A stretch of DNA of 64,000 nucleotides from Portunus trituberculatus (Eukaryota; Arthropoda; Malacostraca; Decapoda; Portunidae). The position numbers and the translations under genes are program-made. Below the pieces are notes generated by a model. That model made no database searches. It was not told the DNA's origin and saw only the letters and a program-made list of their open reading frames with translations. Location: positions 7,907,755-7,971,754 of the forward strand of contig NC_059257.1 of the NCBI RefSeq assembly GCF_017591435.1. The letters are read 5' to 3'. Positions within the stretch are counted from its first letter, which is position 1; every line of letters starts with the position of its first letter. Shown here in pieces: positions 45,801 through 56,086 of the stretch.

Positions 45801-47697
45801 AGAAAATGTCAAAGTCTTTCCAATTCTAACTCCTCTCGAGATTTCTGGCATCTAGCCAATAATATCTCTAACAACTTTACTTCTTCGTCTTTCCCTCCTT
45901 TACTTCATCCAGATGGCTCTACAGCTGTCTCTTCTTTTCTAAAGCTGAACTCTTCGCTCAAACCTTTGCTACCAACTCAACTTTGGATGATTCTGGGCAT
46001 ATTCCTCCTACTCCTCCACCCTCTGACTACTTCATCCCTAAAATTAAAATTCTTTATAAAGACGTTTTCCTGGCCCTCTCTGGCCTTGATTCTCGGAAGG
46101 CTTACGGTCCGGATGGAGTCCCTCCTGTTGTTCTCAAAAACTGTGCTTCCGAACTCGCTCACTGCCTGGTCAAACTCTTTCATCTGTGTCTCTCTACTTC
46201 TATTTATCCTTCTTGCTGGAAGTTTGCTCACATTCAACCTGTCCCTAAAAAAGGTGACCACTCCAATCCTTCTAACTACCGCCCTATAGCTTTGATTTCC
46301 TGCCTTTCTAAAGCCTTTGAGTCTATCCTTAATAGGAAGATAATGAGGCATCTATCAGCTCACAACCTTCTCTCTGATTGCCAGTATGGTTTCCGTAAAG
46401 GCAGATCTACTGGTGATCTTCTTACTTTCCTAACTGAATCTTGGTCATCCTCTTTTAGGGACTTCGGTGAAACCTTTGCTGTCGGCCTTGACATATCGAA
46501 AGCCTTCGATAGAGTCTGGCACAAATCTTTAATTTCTAAACTACCCTCCTACGGATTCTATCCTTCTCTCTGTACCTTCATCTCCAGTTTCCTTTCCGAT
46601 CGTTCTATTGCTGCTGTAGTAGACGGTCACTGTTCTTCCCTAAAACTATCAACAGTGGTGTTCCACAGGGTTCTGTCCTATCACCCACTCTCTTTCTATT
46701 ATTCATCAATGATCTCCTAAATCTGACTCAATGCCCTATCCACTCCTATGCTGATGATACCACCCTGCATTATTCAACAGCGTTCAACAGACGCCCAACC
46801 CAACAACAATTAAATGACTCAAGGCGAGATGCTATAGGACGCCTAACTTCTGATCTTTCACTTGTTTCTGATTGGGGCAGAGAAAACCTGGTTTTGTTCA
46901 ATGCCTCAAAACTCAATTTCTACAACTATCTACTCGACATAACCTTCCAGACAACTATCCTCTCTTCTTCAATAACACTCAACTTCCCTCTCCTCTACAT
47001 TAAACACACTCGGTCTATCCTTCACTAAAAATCTAAACTGGAAATTTCACATCTCTACTCTTGCTAAATCAGCTTCCAAGAAGTTAGGTGTCCTATGGCG
47101 TCTTCGTCCATTTTCTCTCCCTCCCAGCTGCTTGCTCTGTACAAGGGCCTTATCCGCCCGTGTATGGAGTATGGCTCTCATGTCTGGGGGATCCACACAC
47201 AGCTTTACTAAACAAGGTGGAATCTAAAGCTTTTCGTCTTATCAACTCTTCTCCTCTAACTGACTGTCTTGATTCTTTAAGTCACCGCCGCAATGTTGCA
47301 TCTTTATCTGTCTTCTACCGCTGTTTTCATGCTGTCTGCTCTTCTGAACTTGCTAACTGCATGCCTTCCCCTCCTGCGGCCTCGCTGCACAAGACTCTCT
47401 ACTTCTTCTCATCCCTATTCTGTCCATCTTCCTAATGCAAGAGTTAACCAGTATCTTCACTCCTTCATTCCCTACACTGGTAAACTCTGGAACTCTCTAC
47501 CTGTGTCTGTATTTCCACCTGCCTATGACTTAAACTCTTTCAAAAGAGGAGTGTCAAGACACCTCTTACATTAACTGGACCCTCCTTTTAGATTTTTCTG
47601 TTTTTTCTCTTTCTACTTTTCTTTTAACAGGGCCTGGCAACCAGCGGGATTTTTTTTTTTCCAACACTGTGTTTGCCCTTGGCCAGTGCCCTTGTAA

Positions 47698-47731
<34 letters not shown>

Positions 47732-48343
47732 ATCTAAAATAATTATGATCATATATACATTTTCCTTGAATTATTTCAGTACCATGACACATTTCCATAT
47801 TTACTGTGCTTACTAATTGGGGATTTTATACAGCTTCATAAACTTGTGTGGGGGGTTAAAATAGTAAAGACTGTGGCCATTAATCTTCTGACCTCCAGAG
47901 ACCCTTCCTAATGTCAATAAAATGGTCTAATCATACACAAATCATACAAAAATGTGTCCAAATATTGAAGGGGTTAAAATTATGAAGACTGACCATTAAT
48001 CTTCTGACCTCCATAGACCCTTCCTAATGTCAATAAAATGGTCAAATCGTACATAAATCATACAAAAATGTGTCCCAGCATTGAAGAGGTTAACTACTAT
48101 ATTCTAAACCTTTATTTGTTTGTGTGCAAATTTTTTAACCTAACTGTGATAATATAATGAAGCTAATAACAAACTTTTCAGGAGTGTAAGGCAAGTTTCG
48201 AGTACAATGTGAAGGGACAAGCCTCTATATCTGGCGAATGGGATGAAGATGACCCAGAATACACTCCCTACCGTCGCGTTCTTGTCCTCGAGGCCGCGAG
48301 ACTCCCAGAAATCATTGCCAAGGTCAAACAGGCGGTGCAATGA
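40047..48343 (+). CDS. BCCIP: BCCIP (BRCA2 and CDKN1A-interacting protein) homologue, frameshifted in exon 2
   Basis: Six exons: 40047-40151, 40803-40956, 41452-41565, 42156-42343, 42998-43151 and 48182-48343. About 291 aa (human about 314). BCCIP is a nuclear protein implicated in genome maintenance and large-subunit ribosome biogenesis. The protein has an acidic N-terminus (DSDEEMEQDEM), VNVDFEGFPATDADFHGMKR LLQQ, then LTDTIISQNYVGSVIK, an acidic stretch, VFGVTTVINLTARK, VGLLVSERLVNLPPQFAIPV, YLLLICKVY, and C-terminal EYTPYRRVLVLEAARLPEII. Exon 2 is 154 nt, but flanking phases require 153. In the reading frame a TGA appears at 40913-40915, and the expected frame resumes one base later, placing an extra T in the ATCTTCAGG at 40899-40907. 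All other exons are open, so an assembly error or a null allele is more likely than a dead gene. Confidence 0.92.
40523..40737 (-). mobile_element. TTAA MITE, reverse-oriented
   Basis: Starts TTAACCCCATCAGTACTGGG and ends ATAGTACGGAGGAGGTTAA. Internal GGAAGATTAATGGCCACAGT. It lies in BCCIP intron 1, 65 bp from exon 2. Confidence 0.85.
41570..41642. repeat. (GA)n directly after the BCCIP exon-3 donor
   Basis: The donor reads AGAAAG|GTGAATAT(GA)n, so the microsatellite starts about 8 bases into the intron. (GAT)n and (AAT)n runs follow at 41745-41812. Confidence 0.95.
41964..42105 (+). repeat. Duplicate of the BCCIP intron-3 acceptor and exon-4 start
   Basis: The sequence TTCTTTTGTATCATGGCC to GAGTGGAGAGGTGTTTGG at 41973-42066 is a near-identical copy of 42115-42208, offset 142 bp. 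The copy carries its own acceptor CAACACCAG|AACGAGGAGTG with the exon-like part starting at 42014. In the exon-4 frame it reads NEECVAGLRSA and then TGA, so splicing to it would terminate the protein. Confidence 0.9.
42725..42830. repeat. (AT)n followed by poly(T)
   Basis: (TAT/AT)n at about 42746-42803 is followed by a 20+ T run. Flanking 42350-42720 is T-rich intronic sequence in BCCIP intron 4. Confidence 0.95.
43171..44177 (+). repeat. MITE halves flanking a 165-bp tandem repeat
   Basis: Partial TTAA-MITE pieces lie at about 43171-43322 (5' half), 43776-43887 and 44062-44177 (3' halves ending GAAGAGGTTAA and GAAAAGATTAA). Between the first two, 43330-43775 holds three ~165-bp units (GATAAGGTAGAAATCATGTT, AATCTGTC, AACTACCCTTAAAAA, GAAACAAGAGTCTTTT). 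All are in BCCIP intron 5. Confidence 0.75.
44400..47729 (+). mobile_element. Near-full-length non-LTR retrotransposon (LINE), frameshifted
   Basis: About 3.3 kb in BCCIP intron 5, same orientation as the gene, ending in a ~30-base poly(A) at 47701-47729. Endonuclease landmarks in order are INFCNIRGLRSNFQSVEHHL, LFLTETQLS, a DFNVHHQLW site near 45165, and SSDHNLIS near 45390. Reverse transcriptase landmarks are KAYGPDGVPPVVLKNCASEL, FHLCLSTSIYPSCWK, PVPKKGDHSNPSNYRPIALI, YGFRKGRSTGDLL, GLDISKAFDRVWHKSLI, VPQGSVLSPTLFLLFINDLL and the catalytic SYADDTTL near 46748. Frame changes occur near 44905, 45170, 45570, 45900 and 46660, so it cannot encode an intact protein. It resembles the Jockey/CR1 group, a clade call I cannot settle. 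A 5' region from 44400 precedes the first ATG at 44638. Short AATTAT words flank both ends but a duplication is not proven. Confidence 0.9.
47770..48093 (+). mobile_element. TTAA MITE with one extra 3' half
   Basis: The 5' end is decayed (TTATTTCAGTACCATGACAC). The 3' half (GACCTCCAGAGACCCTTCC, TCAATAAAATGG) is repeated once more after the junction TATTGAAGGGGTTAAAATTATG and ends CATTGAAGAGGTTAA at 48093. It lies 88 bp upstream of the BCCIP exon-6 acceptor. Confidence 0.85.
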
Positions 48344-48594
48344 GGTTGAGTGCGGCTTTGACCTTTTGTGACCTCTTTCATGTTGACCATTGTGAAAAGA
48401 TTCTATATAAAGATGATGCATTTTGTTTTTCTGTTTTACAATGTGATTTTCTTTTACCTGTTGTGGTTATGTAGGTTATTTTTATTTGTTGTTGGTGTTT
48501 GTAGTAGTAGTAGTAATAGTAGTAGTAGTAGAGTACATATTTCTCTACTAAATATTAAAGTAAGCATTTATTTTATTTGAATACTTAAAGAAAG

Positions 48595-48783
48595 GAAGAA
48601 ACTACTACTACTATTACTACTACAACTACAACAACTACTACTACTACCATTACTACCACCACCATTACCACCATAAAAAAAACAATGACAGTAATGAAAT
48701 AACAAGAGGAAATGATAACAAATGGAAAAACAAAGAACAGGATGTGAGACTGATATGATAAATTCAAAGAAACTACTAGATAC

Positions 48784-48834
<51 letters not shown>
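48595..48834. repeat. (TAC)n/(ACC)n and (CA)n microsatellites
   Basis: ACTACT/ACCACC repeats at 48600-48675 and a pure (AC)n at 48786-48834 separate BCCIP from the mucin-like gene. The (AC)n ends 58 bp before that gene's start codon. Confidence 0.9.
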
Positions 48835-48836
<2 letters not shown>

Positions 48837-48892
48837 CCTGTGAAACTATATAATTATTTTGTAGTGTTTGAAGAGAGATGCAGAGAACAGTC

Positions 48893-51469
48893 ATGCATCT
48901 CTCTCTCGTCTTTTTGAGGGTAGTGTTTATCGTTGAGTGTTTGTGCCATGACAGTGTTTTAGCAGGTAAGCAGAAGCACAGTTTTATATTATATTAACGA
49001 GATCAAGACACCAAACTGAGTGTGCTGTGAGTTAGTGGAAATTGTGTCTTATCTTGGAAAAATATTTGCTAAGGAGTTTAGTTCCAAGCCAAACTGATCC
49101 CTAAAAGAATTAAGGTATTATTTTATCTACTTCATTTGGGTTAGAGAGAGAAAGAGAGAGATTGGAATGAATTAGTTGATGAAAAGTATCTTATCGTTGA
49201 AGAATATTTGTTGTGGAGTCTTTTTCTGAACCAAACTATAAAATGCATGACTTTTTTTTTTTTTTTTTTCCTTCATGTTGGTTGAAGACAGAGAGAGTGT
49301 TGTGAATTAGTGTGCAAATATTTGTTATGGAGTCTAGTTCTGAGCCAATCCAGTCTCTACAAAGAAGACTATTTCCTCTCCTCTGTGCTGGCTAAAGGCT
49401 GAGAGAAAACTGTGTCTTGTCTTGCCTATCTCCCTTTTGGTGGAGGACAGCTTTGGTGTATGTATGTTTGTATATTCAGCCTTCTTTCTCTATTTTTTTT
49501 CTTATAGTTGGGTGTTTCTTGCCTCTTTTAGTCTATATATATTTTTCTATCATTTAAATATTCCCATTATGTCAACATTTTATTTATTTATTTTATTATT
49601 ATTATTTATTTTATTTTTCAAATATCCAGTTTCTCTTTATCTCAATTGTTATATCTTTCTCTTTTTAATTTTTTCTTTTAAATTGTGTTATTTCATTTAC
49701 TGTTCTGATTCACAGCATTTATTTTCCCTGTTGTTAGTCCATCACTCTTTTCCTCCTTTGATTTTTCCATGTTATTAAAATTTTCCTTTAGTTGTTTTCA
49801 GGTGCCATTTCCCTTTTACCCTTTTTTTTTTTTTTTTTTTTGTTACTTTTCTCTGTGCTGCATTGTCATTTTAATTAACAAACTGCATACATCTTTTCCA
49901 AATAACTTGTCTTCCATGCCTCTTCTGATCTTTCTGTACTTTCTCTCTCTCATCTTTTTTTTTTTTTTTTTCATTCTACCAAGCATGTATCAATTTTATC
50001 TATATTTATCCTCTCCAGATATGTCATTCTTTCTTCTTATTTCCAGTCACTTTGATTGACAAGCTACAAACTTTTCCCTACCAGGTCCCCTCACCACCAG
50101 ACAACACTCAGGTCTTTCTACCAGTCCTACAATTACTACTACTACTGATGAACACCACCCAGACCTTACTACCACTACTACTGATGATGAACCAAGGACC
50201 ACTCATGCTTCAACCACACCACAACCACCCAAGAGAAATGTGAGGGCACTATCAGAACCCATTCTAGAAAATACAACCTCAAGTACTATGGCAAATGTAA
50301 CCTCTGATCCGACCACACCACCTGCAGTAGAAGAAAGTATTGTGGATTTACCTGAATCAAAACCTACTACATTTTCTTCTCTATTGACTGATGTTACTAC
50401 TGCTACCACTCAACAAACGTCTGGTACTGAATTCTCCTCACCGCCAACTATGACTCCTGAATTCTCAATACAAGGGACAGAACACACAAGTCAACTTCCT
50501 CAGTCTCGTCATTTTGTTCACTTTAGTCAGTCCACCCCAAACTTGAGTGATAGTGTAATTTCTCCTATCCATACTACAGCTACTACTATTACTACTGATG
50601 GTGATGGTGGTGGTGGTGATGGTGGTGCTACTGCATTGTCAGTGGTTTCACATCATGCTACCCCTGCCAATCCTTATCATGAAAACCAGCAGTCACTTCC
50701 AGTTTCTACTACTATGACTTCTAATACTACTAATATGATTACTACTACTTCTATTACTTCCACTACTACTACTACTACTACTTCTACTACACCTACTACT
50801 ACTATTACTAACACCATTACTACATCTTTTGTTACTAGTTCTACCACACCTCCTCCTCCTCCTCCTCCTCCTCCTCCTCCTCCTCCTACTACTACTACTA
50901 CTACTACTTCCACTTCCACTACTACACCTCTTACTACTACAAGCACACCACCAACCACCTTTCCTCCCACTTCCACTACTATTACTACTACTACACCAAC
51001 TACAACTGTCACTTCAGCTCCTCCTCCTCCTCCCACCACATCCACCACCACACAGACCCCAACCACTACCACCATCACCACAGACTCCAAACCCACCCTT
51101 GTATCAAGTAATAATACCCTCCATGAAACACCACATAGAACACCACCACCACCACCACCACCAGATTATTTGCGTGTCACTATCATCTCCTCGTCCTTAC
51201 TCATTGTTGCTTTCTTCACTGTGTTTGTCATATTTTGGAAGAGGAAGCGGTGTGGAGAGGAAAGTAGAAGCCAGACCAGCACTATGCCTACAATGTCCGA
51301 TGCTTGGATTTCAGTCGAGGATGTTAATGAGGGTGACAGCCAGCAGGTTTTCAAGAGGCACAGTGTTCATGAGGGTACTCAGTGCTTTGAAAATGTGCCC
51401 AGGTGTACTGTTAGGGAAATAGACTGCAATGAGCCTCTCCATCTCTCAACGTTTGTGTCTTGTCATTAA
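48893..51469 (+). CDS. Mucin-like Thr/Pro-rich type I membrane protein (uncharacterised)
   Basis: Two exons, 48893-48965 and 50085-51469 (phase-1 junction GCA G|GT CCC), give 485 aa. Residues 1-24 (MHLSLVFLRVVFIVECLCHD SVLA) look like a signal peptide with cleavage near VLA-GP. Residues 25-388 are a Thr/Ser/Pro-rich ectodomain with almost no cysteine, long runs of (T)n and two proline runs, typical of heavily O-glycosylated stalks. A single membrane segment VTIISSSLLIVAFFTVFVIF W lies at about 389-409. A 76-residue cytoplasmic tail starts KRKRCGEESR and contains SDAWISVEDVNEGD and four further cysteines. An AATAAA is at 51549. I do not recognise the family. The intact frame through the TM and non-repetitive tail argues it is real. 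Confidence 0.75.
49015..49425 (+). repeat. ~150-bp intronic tandem repeat, 3 copies
   Basis: TGTGAATTAGTG, TTATCTTGGAAAAATATTTG, GGAGTCTAGTTCTGAGCCAA and GGTTGAAGACAGAGAG recur three times in intron 1 of the mucin-like gene. The remaining intron to 50084 is T-rich with no gene seen. Confidence 0.7.
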
Positions 51470-51548
51470 AAGTTTAGAGAGAATGATGGCTGAGAGAATG
51501 TGTGTGTGTGTGTGTGTTTTCATGCAAGAGGGGAAGCTGGCTGAGAAC

Positions 51549-51554
51549 AATAAA
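51549..51554 (+). promoter_or_regulatory. Poly(A) signal AATAAA
   Basis: GAACAATAAAAGG lies 80 bp downstream of the mucin-like stop codon and is the best poly(A) signal near any gene in the window. Confidence 0.55.
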
Positions 51555-51741
51555 AGGTTAAAAGAAAAGTCCCACTTGATTGCCAGTTTCCTAAAGATAA
51601 GTAGAATTAGATAAAAGTCAAGGACAAATGTGTGGGTGGGTGTGTGTGTGTGTGTGTGTGTTCACTAAAGCCTAGTCGTAAGTAGACCAGCCATTACCCT
51701 ACTTTTATAACATTATGTCTCCAATTTTCACTTCAGTATGC

Positions 51742-51952
51742 TTAACCCCTTCAGTACCAAGACACATTTTCATATTCATTCTGGTTACTATTTGGCAATT
51801 TCATACAGCAGAAACTTTTGTGGGGATTAAAATGGTGAAGACTGTGGCCATTAATCTATAGACCTCTACAGACCCTTGCTAATGTCAATAAAATCGTCTA
51901 ATAACACCCAAAACTCATGGTATAAAAAGCGTCTCAGTACTGAAGGGGTTAA
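51742..51952 (+). mobile_element. TTAA MITE, forward
   Basis: Starts TTAACCCCTTCAGTACCAAG and ends CTCAGTACTGAAGGGGTTAA. A 3' remnant of another copy (ATCACCCAAAACTCATGGTA, then ACTCAGTACTGAAGGGGG) is at about 52205-52263, and a short LINE piece (GTGAACTCTGGAACTCCCTG) is at 52095-52130. Confidence 0.85.
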
Positions 51953-52309
51953 ACTTATTGTTCACCTGGCCATGCTGTAATCTTCTACCTGGTCATCACA
52001 TTCACCTCTCACCTGACAAGCTTCACCATTTCACCTGCATTCAACTTATCAAATTTTCTCAACTTTAGTATTCTCAATCATTCATCTCTTTTTCTAGTGA
52101 ACTCTGGAACTCCCTGCCTGCTTCTGTATATCCTTCCTATAATATACTTTTTATTTTGTGTGACAGTTTTTGGCTCTTGGCACCATCAGTAACTTTTTTA
52201 AAATTCTATAATCGTCTAATATCACCCAAAACTCATGGTAAACTCAGTACTGAAGGGGGTTAAGCTTATTTTTCACCTGGTCATCACATTCACCTCTCAC
52301 CTGACAAGT

Positions 52310-53038
52310 TTAAGGTGGAAATTCGATGACTCGATATCAATATCGGTTTTTTGGCTCTCCCATTCCTATTTTTTTACTGAATTCAATAATATTTATACAC
52401 AAGGTGTACGTTTATGGTGTACAGAAATGTGGCATAGTTTTTTTTCAATAAATATTTTTTCGGCGATAAGAAAATAATTCAAAATACCATTATAAAATCA
52501 AAACTAATAACAGTGTGGCAATTTCCTCTTAACCACATATAATATACATAACAACAAATAAATGTCAGCATCGGCATACACATAACCTATGTTATAAAAA
52601 TTTCATTACACGCCAAATTGTTACCTTTTTTTTTCATAAAAAAATTTGAGTTTATAAGCCTGTTGTAAATTTATTTGAGTGAGTTCATGCATTATCATGC
52701 TGGCATTTGTTAAGATGAGGTTGTTGATCATTTTGCTGCAAAAGTTTTGAAATTGACCAATTACTGAAAAAGTTATTCAACAATATATGCTGAAAAACTG
52801 AAAGTCGAGAAAAACGCATTTTCTGTGAACATCTTCAAAACCCCACATAACTCACTCCAATATGTACCAAACTCAGATATGTACTTACATAATCCCTTGA
52901 CAACTGTTTGGAGGCTGGTAGTGGCTGTTTAGATAGTTTCAGGCCATGTTACATCATGGGAATGTCGTCTATATAGCCTCTCTGAATGGTGAGCTCTCAC
53001 TTGCCTGTCAGCCTTACAGGCTCCTGGTCCCGTTATTA
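52310..53038. other. AT-rich unrecognised stretch
   Basis: No open frame, splice context or known repeat recognised. It may be the non-coding remainder of the element suggested at 53039-53598. Confidence 0.4.
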
Positions 53039-53598
53039 TCATATTAGAATATATAACATATCACTGATAGGTTCTGAATGGTGAACAACACTGTCACATT
53101 TGTCACACCGAAGATTTATAGTACAATCAAACAAATAACTTGTCACTTTTGCGGTGATTCCGTTGCCACATTCACATTTCACCAAATTGAAAATTGTTTG
53201 CAGTCTTTGTAATGATATCACTAACAAGGCACTATCCTCACTAGTTTGGTGAACTTCACTCTCCTCTGGTGGCAGGAGACTATGCCTGTAGCTTGCAGCA
53301 GACACGTGAGGGTCGGGAGTGGCAGGGTGGTGGTGGCGGAGGTGGAAGCCTCGCCAGTACTACCACCACGTGTCTCAGGCTCCTCACTTTCTTCTCTTTT
53401 CCACCTTTTCAAGGCTTTCTGGCGGGCTGTTTCAACCTGAGTCTTTCTTTTACCACTTACACGTGGCATTGTCACAATTTGGGGACTCAACACGTGTAAA
53501 GTACGATCAACAGGTAGGCTGCAGGCACGCACACTTCCTAAGGCTGTATCAATTAGTACTGAGGATTTAGCATCTTCCTCACCCTCACTCAGGCTCAC
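53039..53598 (-). pseudogene. Possible degraded Mutator-like transposase N-terminus
   Basis: Two overlapping - strand frames: 53598-53221, which contains MPRVSGKRKTQVETARQKAL KRWKREESEEPETRGG, and 53305-53039, which contains LQRLQTIFNLVKCECGNGIT and INLRCDKCDSVVHHS. The basic start followed by a ...CxC...CxxC zinc-binding-like segment resembles N-termini of Mutator-type transposase-domain proteins that are common in invertebrate genomes. The frames must be joined by a frameshift near 53260-53300, and no catalytic region is present. The family call is from memory of general architecture and is weak. Confidence 0.3.
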
Positions 53599-53726
53599 TG
53601 CCTGATCCTAAACTGTCGTACAAGTACATCACGCAAAAAAAAAAAAAAATAAAACAGCTCAAAAAAGGAAATAAATACAAGCAAAACAAAGACTAGAAGA
53701 AAAAGGGGCGTGTGCGCGCTTGGGTA

Positions 53727-53748
53727 TTTAAAGGGCCGGCCCTTTAAA
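53727..53748. repeat. 22-bp perfect palindrome
   Basis: A perfect 22-bp palindrome (TTTAAAGGG, then CCGGCCC, then TTTAAA) is centred on GGCCGGCC, in a locally GC-rich block next to GGGCGTGTGCGCGC. It could be a promoter-proximal site or part of a transposon end. Confidence 0.8.
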
Positions 53749-54314
53749 CCCGCCATTACCAGGTAAGCAGTGCGTTATGCGCCTGGCAACTTCGGCCATA
53801 GCTTCCCTCTCCAGAGACGAACCCAAGTACCAAGTTTCCAATTTTTCAATTTTTTTGACCAAATTAACGAATTTCCCCCTTCACCATTTCACTTGCATTC
53901 AACTTATATTTTTTTCCTTAGTCCGTGCTAAGACAGAAGCTTTTAATGTGTATTGTAAAGAAAAGGTTATGAATGAAATATGACTTCATCTATAATTTTG
54001 TGTGTTTTTATTTATTTATCTTCATTTTTCTCATTATTCATGTATCATTTATTGTGTATATTTCTTGCATCTTATAATTTAATTGTTTTAGCTTTTATTG
54101 GTAGTTTTAGTGCTTGCTTTTCATTTCTTCACAATTACTTTATTTTACTTTACTTTTGATTGTTATAAAAGTAAGAAATTATTATCATTACTTTTATTGT
54201 AGAGGAAAATAACCACTCCATATTTATAGTGCAATATTAAAGAAAAAGCGTTGACATTAGTGATTTCTATCCACCCCTTGTCAATCAATGAAAGTCACTC
54301 TCTCACACACACAC

Positions 54315-54525
54315 GCCTTCAGTACTGGGATGCACTTTTTACCATTAGTTTTGTGTATGATTGGACGATTTTATTTGAATTAGGAAGTGTGTATAGGGGT
54401 CAGAAGATTAACGGCCAGAGTCTGCACTATTTTAATCCCAATATAAGTATCTGAAGTTGTATAATCACGCAATAGTAAGCAGAAGGAATATGAATATGTG
54501 TCATAGTACTTAGCTACTGGTTAAG
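54315..54525 (-). mobile_element. TTAA MITE, reverse, decayed ends
   Basis: CCTTCAGTACTGGGATGCAC begins the element and GTCAGAAGATTAACGGCCAG lies in the middle. The 3' end is disrupted (CATAGTACTTAGCTACTGGT TAAG). Confidence 0.75.
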
Positions 54526-54580
54526 TTGCATTGGTCTCATGGAAAACCTTTGCCTAAACACTTGTGGATGTGGGTTCGTC

Positions 54581-54626
<46 letters not shown>

Positions 54627-54699
54627 TTAACGATTCAGACCACACCTTTTTAAAGTGATATATCAAGACATTTCCCCTCTAATTGTGACTCTTTACTTA

Positions 54700-54795
54700 T
54701 CTTTTAGAGAACCAGTATTCAAGTGGGCCTTTTTTTTTCTATTAATATGTTGCTCTTGGCTGGCCTTCTCTCCTGCATAAAAAAAAAAAAAAAAC
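54700..54795 (+). mobile_element. LINE 3' tail fragment
   Basis: TTCAAGTGGGCCTTTTTTTT, TGTTGCTCTTGGCTGGCCTT, CTCTCCTGCAT and poly(A). Same wording as at 16130 and 36840. Confidence 0.7.
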
Positions 54796-55186
54796 GCGGT
54801 AAATTGATCAACATAATGAAGAAGTTTTGAATCTGAGCAACGAGATAATGAAGCTGTGAACCACAAAGCACAGGTTGGTGGTTCAGTGAGGGCCGTTTGC
54901 TCGTCTCTCCCAAACAGCGCAGAAGGAAGCTCGCGGCGTTGTCCCTTCCCCCGCCCGCCTCTACCTTTACAAACCTCTAGTAGTGCTTTCAAGACCTTAC
55001 TTCTGTATGTTATTGGAAGTGTAAGCATACATTTTCCACATTTCTATTTACCTACTTTGACAATATAGAAAAATAAATAAATAAGCATGCATGGTCCTAC
55101 ACGCGCGCACAGCCTAGGGGATCCAGTGACCTGCATGAGTGGAATGGAAGGAAGGCCTTAGTCACTCAAGCAGGCCCTGAAAAACT

Positions 55187-55283
55187 ATGAGCCGGAGTGA
55201 TTTGTTTCCCCTCTATAGTGTTTCCTTTTATGGTGACTTGAACTTGGCTAGGAGCGCGCAAAGGAACATCAACAACAAATCAG
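55187..55283 (+). other. Candidate exon with strong donor, unknown gene
   Basis: Frame MSRSDLFPLYSVSFYGDLNL ARSAQRNINNKS is open for 97 nt and ends at CAG|GTAAATG (junction after 55283). The protein is not recognised. The following 330 bp repeat this donor. It could be a non-coding first exon or not an exon at all. Confidence 0.25.
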
Positions 55284-55620
55284 GTAAATGTTGCAGTGAT
55301 TTCTTATTTCTTATCTTATCACGTATTATTTTACACAAACATCACACCAGGTAAATGACTAATGTTGCAGTATATTTTTTTTTTATCTATTTATCTCATA
55401 TTATTTTACTTTTAACAACACACCAGGTAAATGTTGCAGTGTTTTCTTATTTGTTATCTATCACATATTATTTTACACTCGTATCACACCACGTAAATGA
55501 CTAAATGTTGCAGTATATTTTTTTATTTATTCAATTTCAACACATTATTTTACTTTTAACCAGGTAAATGTTGCTGTATTTTCTTATTTGTTATCTAACA
55601 CGTATTATTTGTCTTGTTTT
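55284..55620 (+). repeat. Donor-bearing tandem repeat, 5 units
   Basis: CAGGTAAATG(TTGCAGT) recurs with the GT at 55284, 55351, 55427, 55493 (G lost, CACGTAAATG) and 55564. Spacing is 66-76 bp. The body is TTTCTTATTTGTTATCTAT, CACGTATTATTTTAC and an ACACCAG lead-in. Units alternate in detail, giving a ~140-bp higher order. Confidence 0.85.
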
Positions 55621-55864
55621 ACATATCAAAGGACCAAATTGTATGCTTTTATCAAGGCTAGGTATCTAAAGCATGGTGTTACCCAAACGTATATGTTATC
55701 CAATTTTCAAGGAAGTTTGTGTTACAGAAGGCAATTTTTAAGGAAATATAAAAATCTGGAGAAGCTTATGGAAATCCGGTTTTGTCAAATAGTGTATGTA
55801 TGTATGTACGTATGTATATATTTAGGAATGTTTGCACTTATGCACAAAATACCTTTCATATGAT

Positions 55865-56035
55865 TCTATTGACTTTAAACAAATCTCAAACACACACCAC
55901 ACGCACCCAAAATACTTTAAGCGCTCAAAACTAAATCAAAACACACACTAATCTCCATACAACACACCAAAATGCCTCCAAACAGCAAATACAACTCGAT
56001 GGGAACACTCAATTAATAAACACCAAACTCCTCAT

Positions 56036-56086
<51 letters not shown>

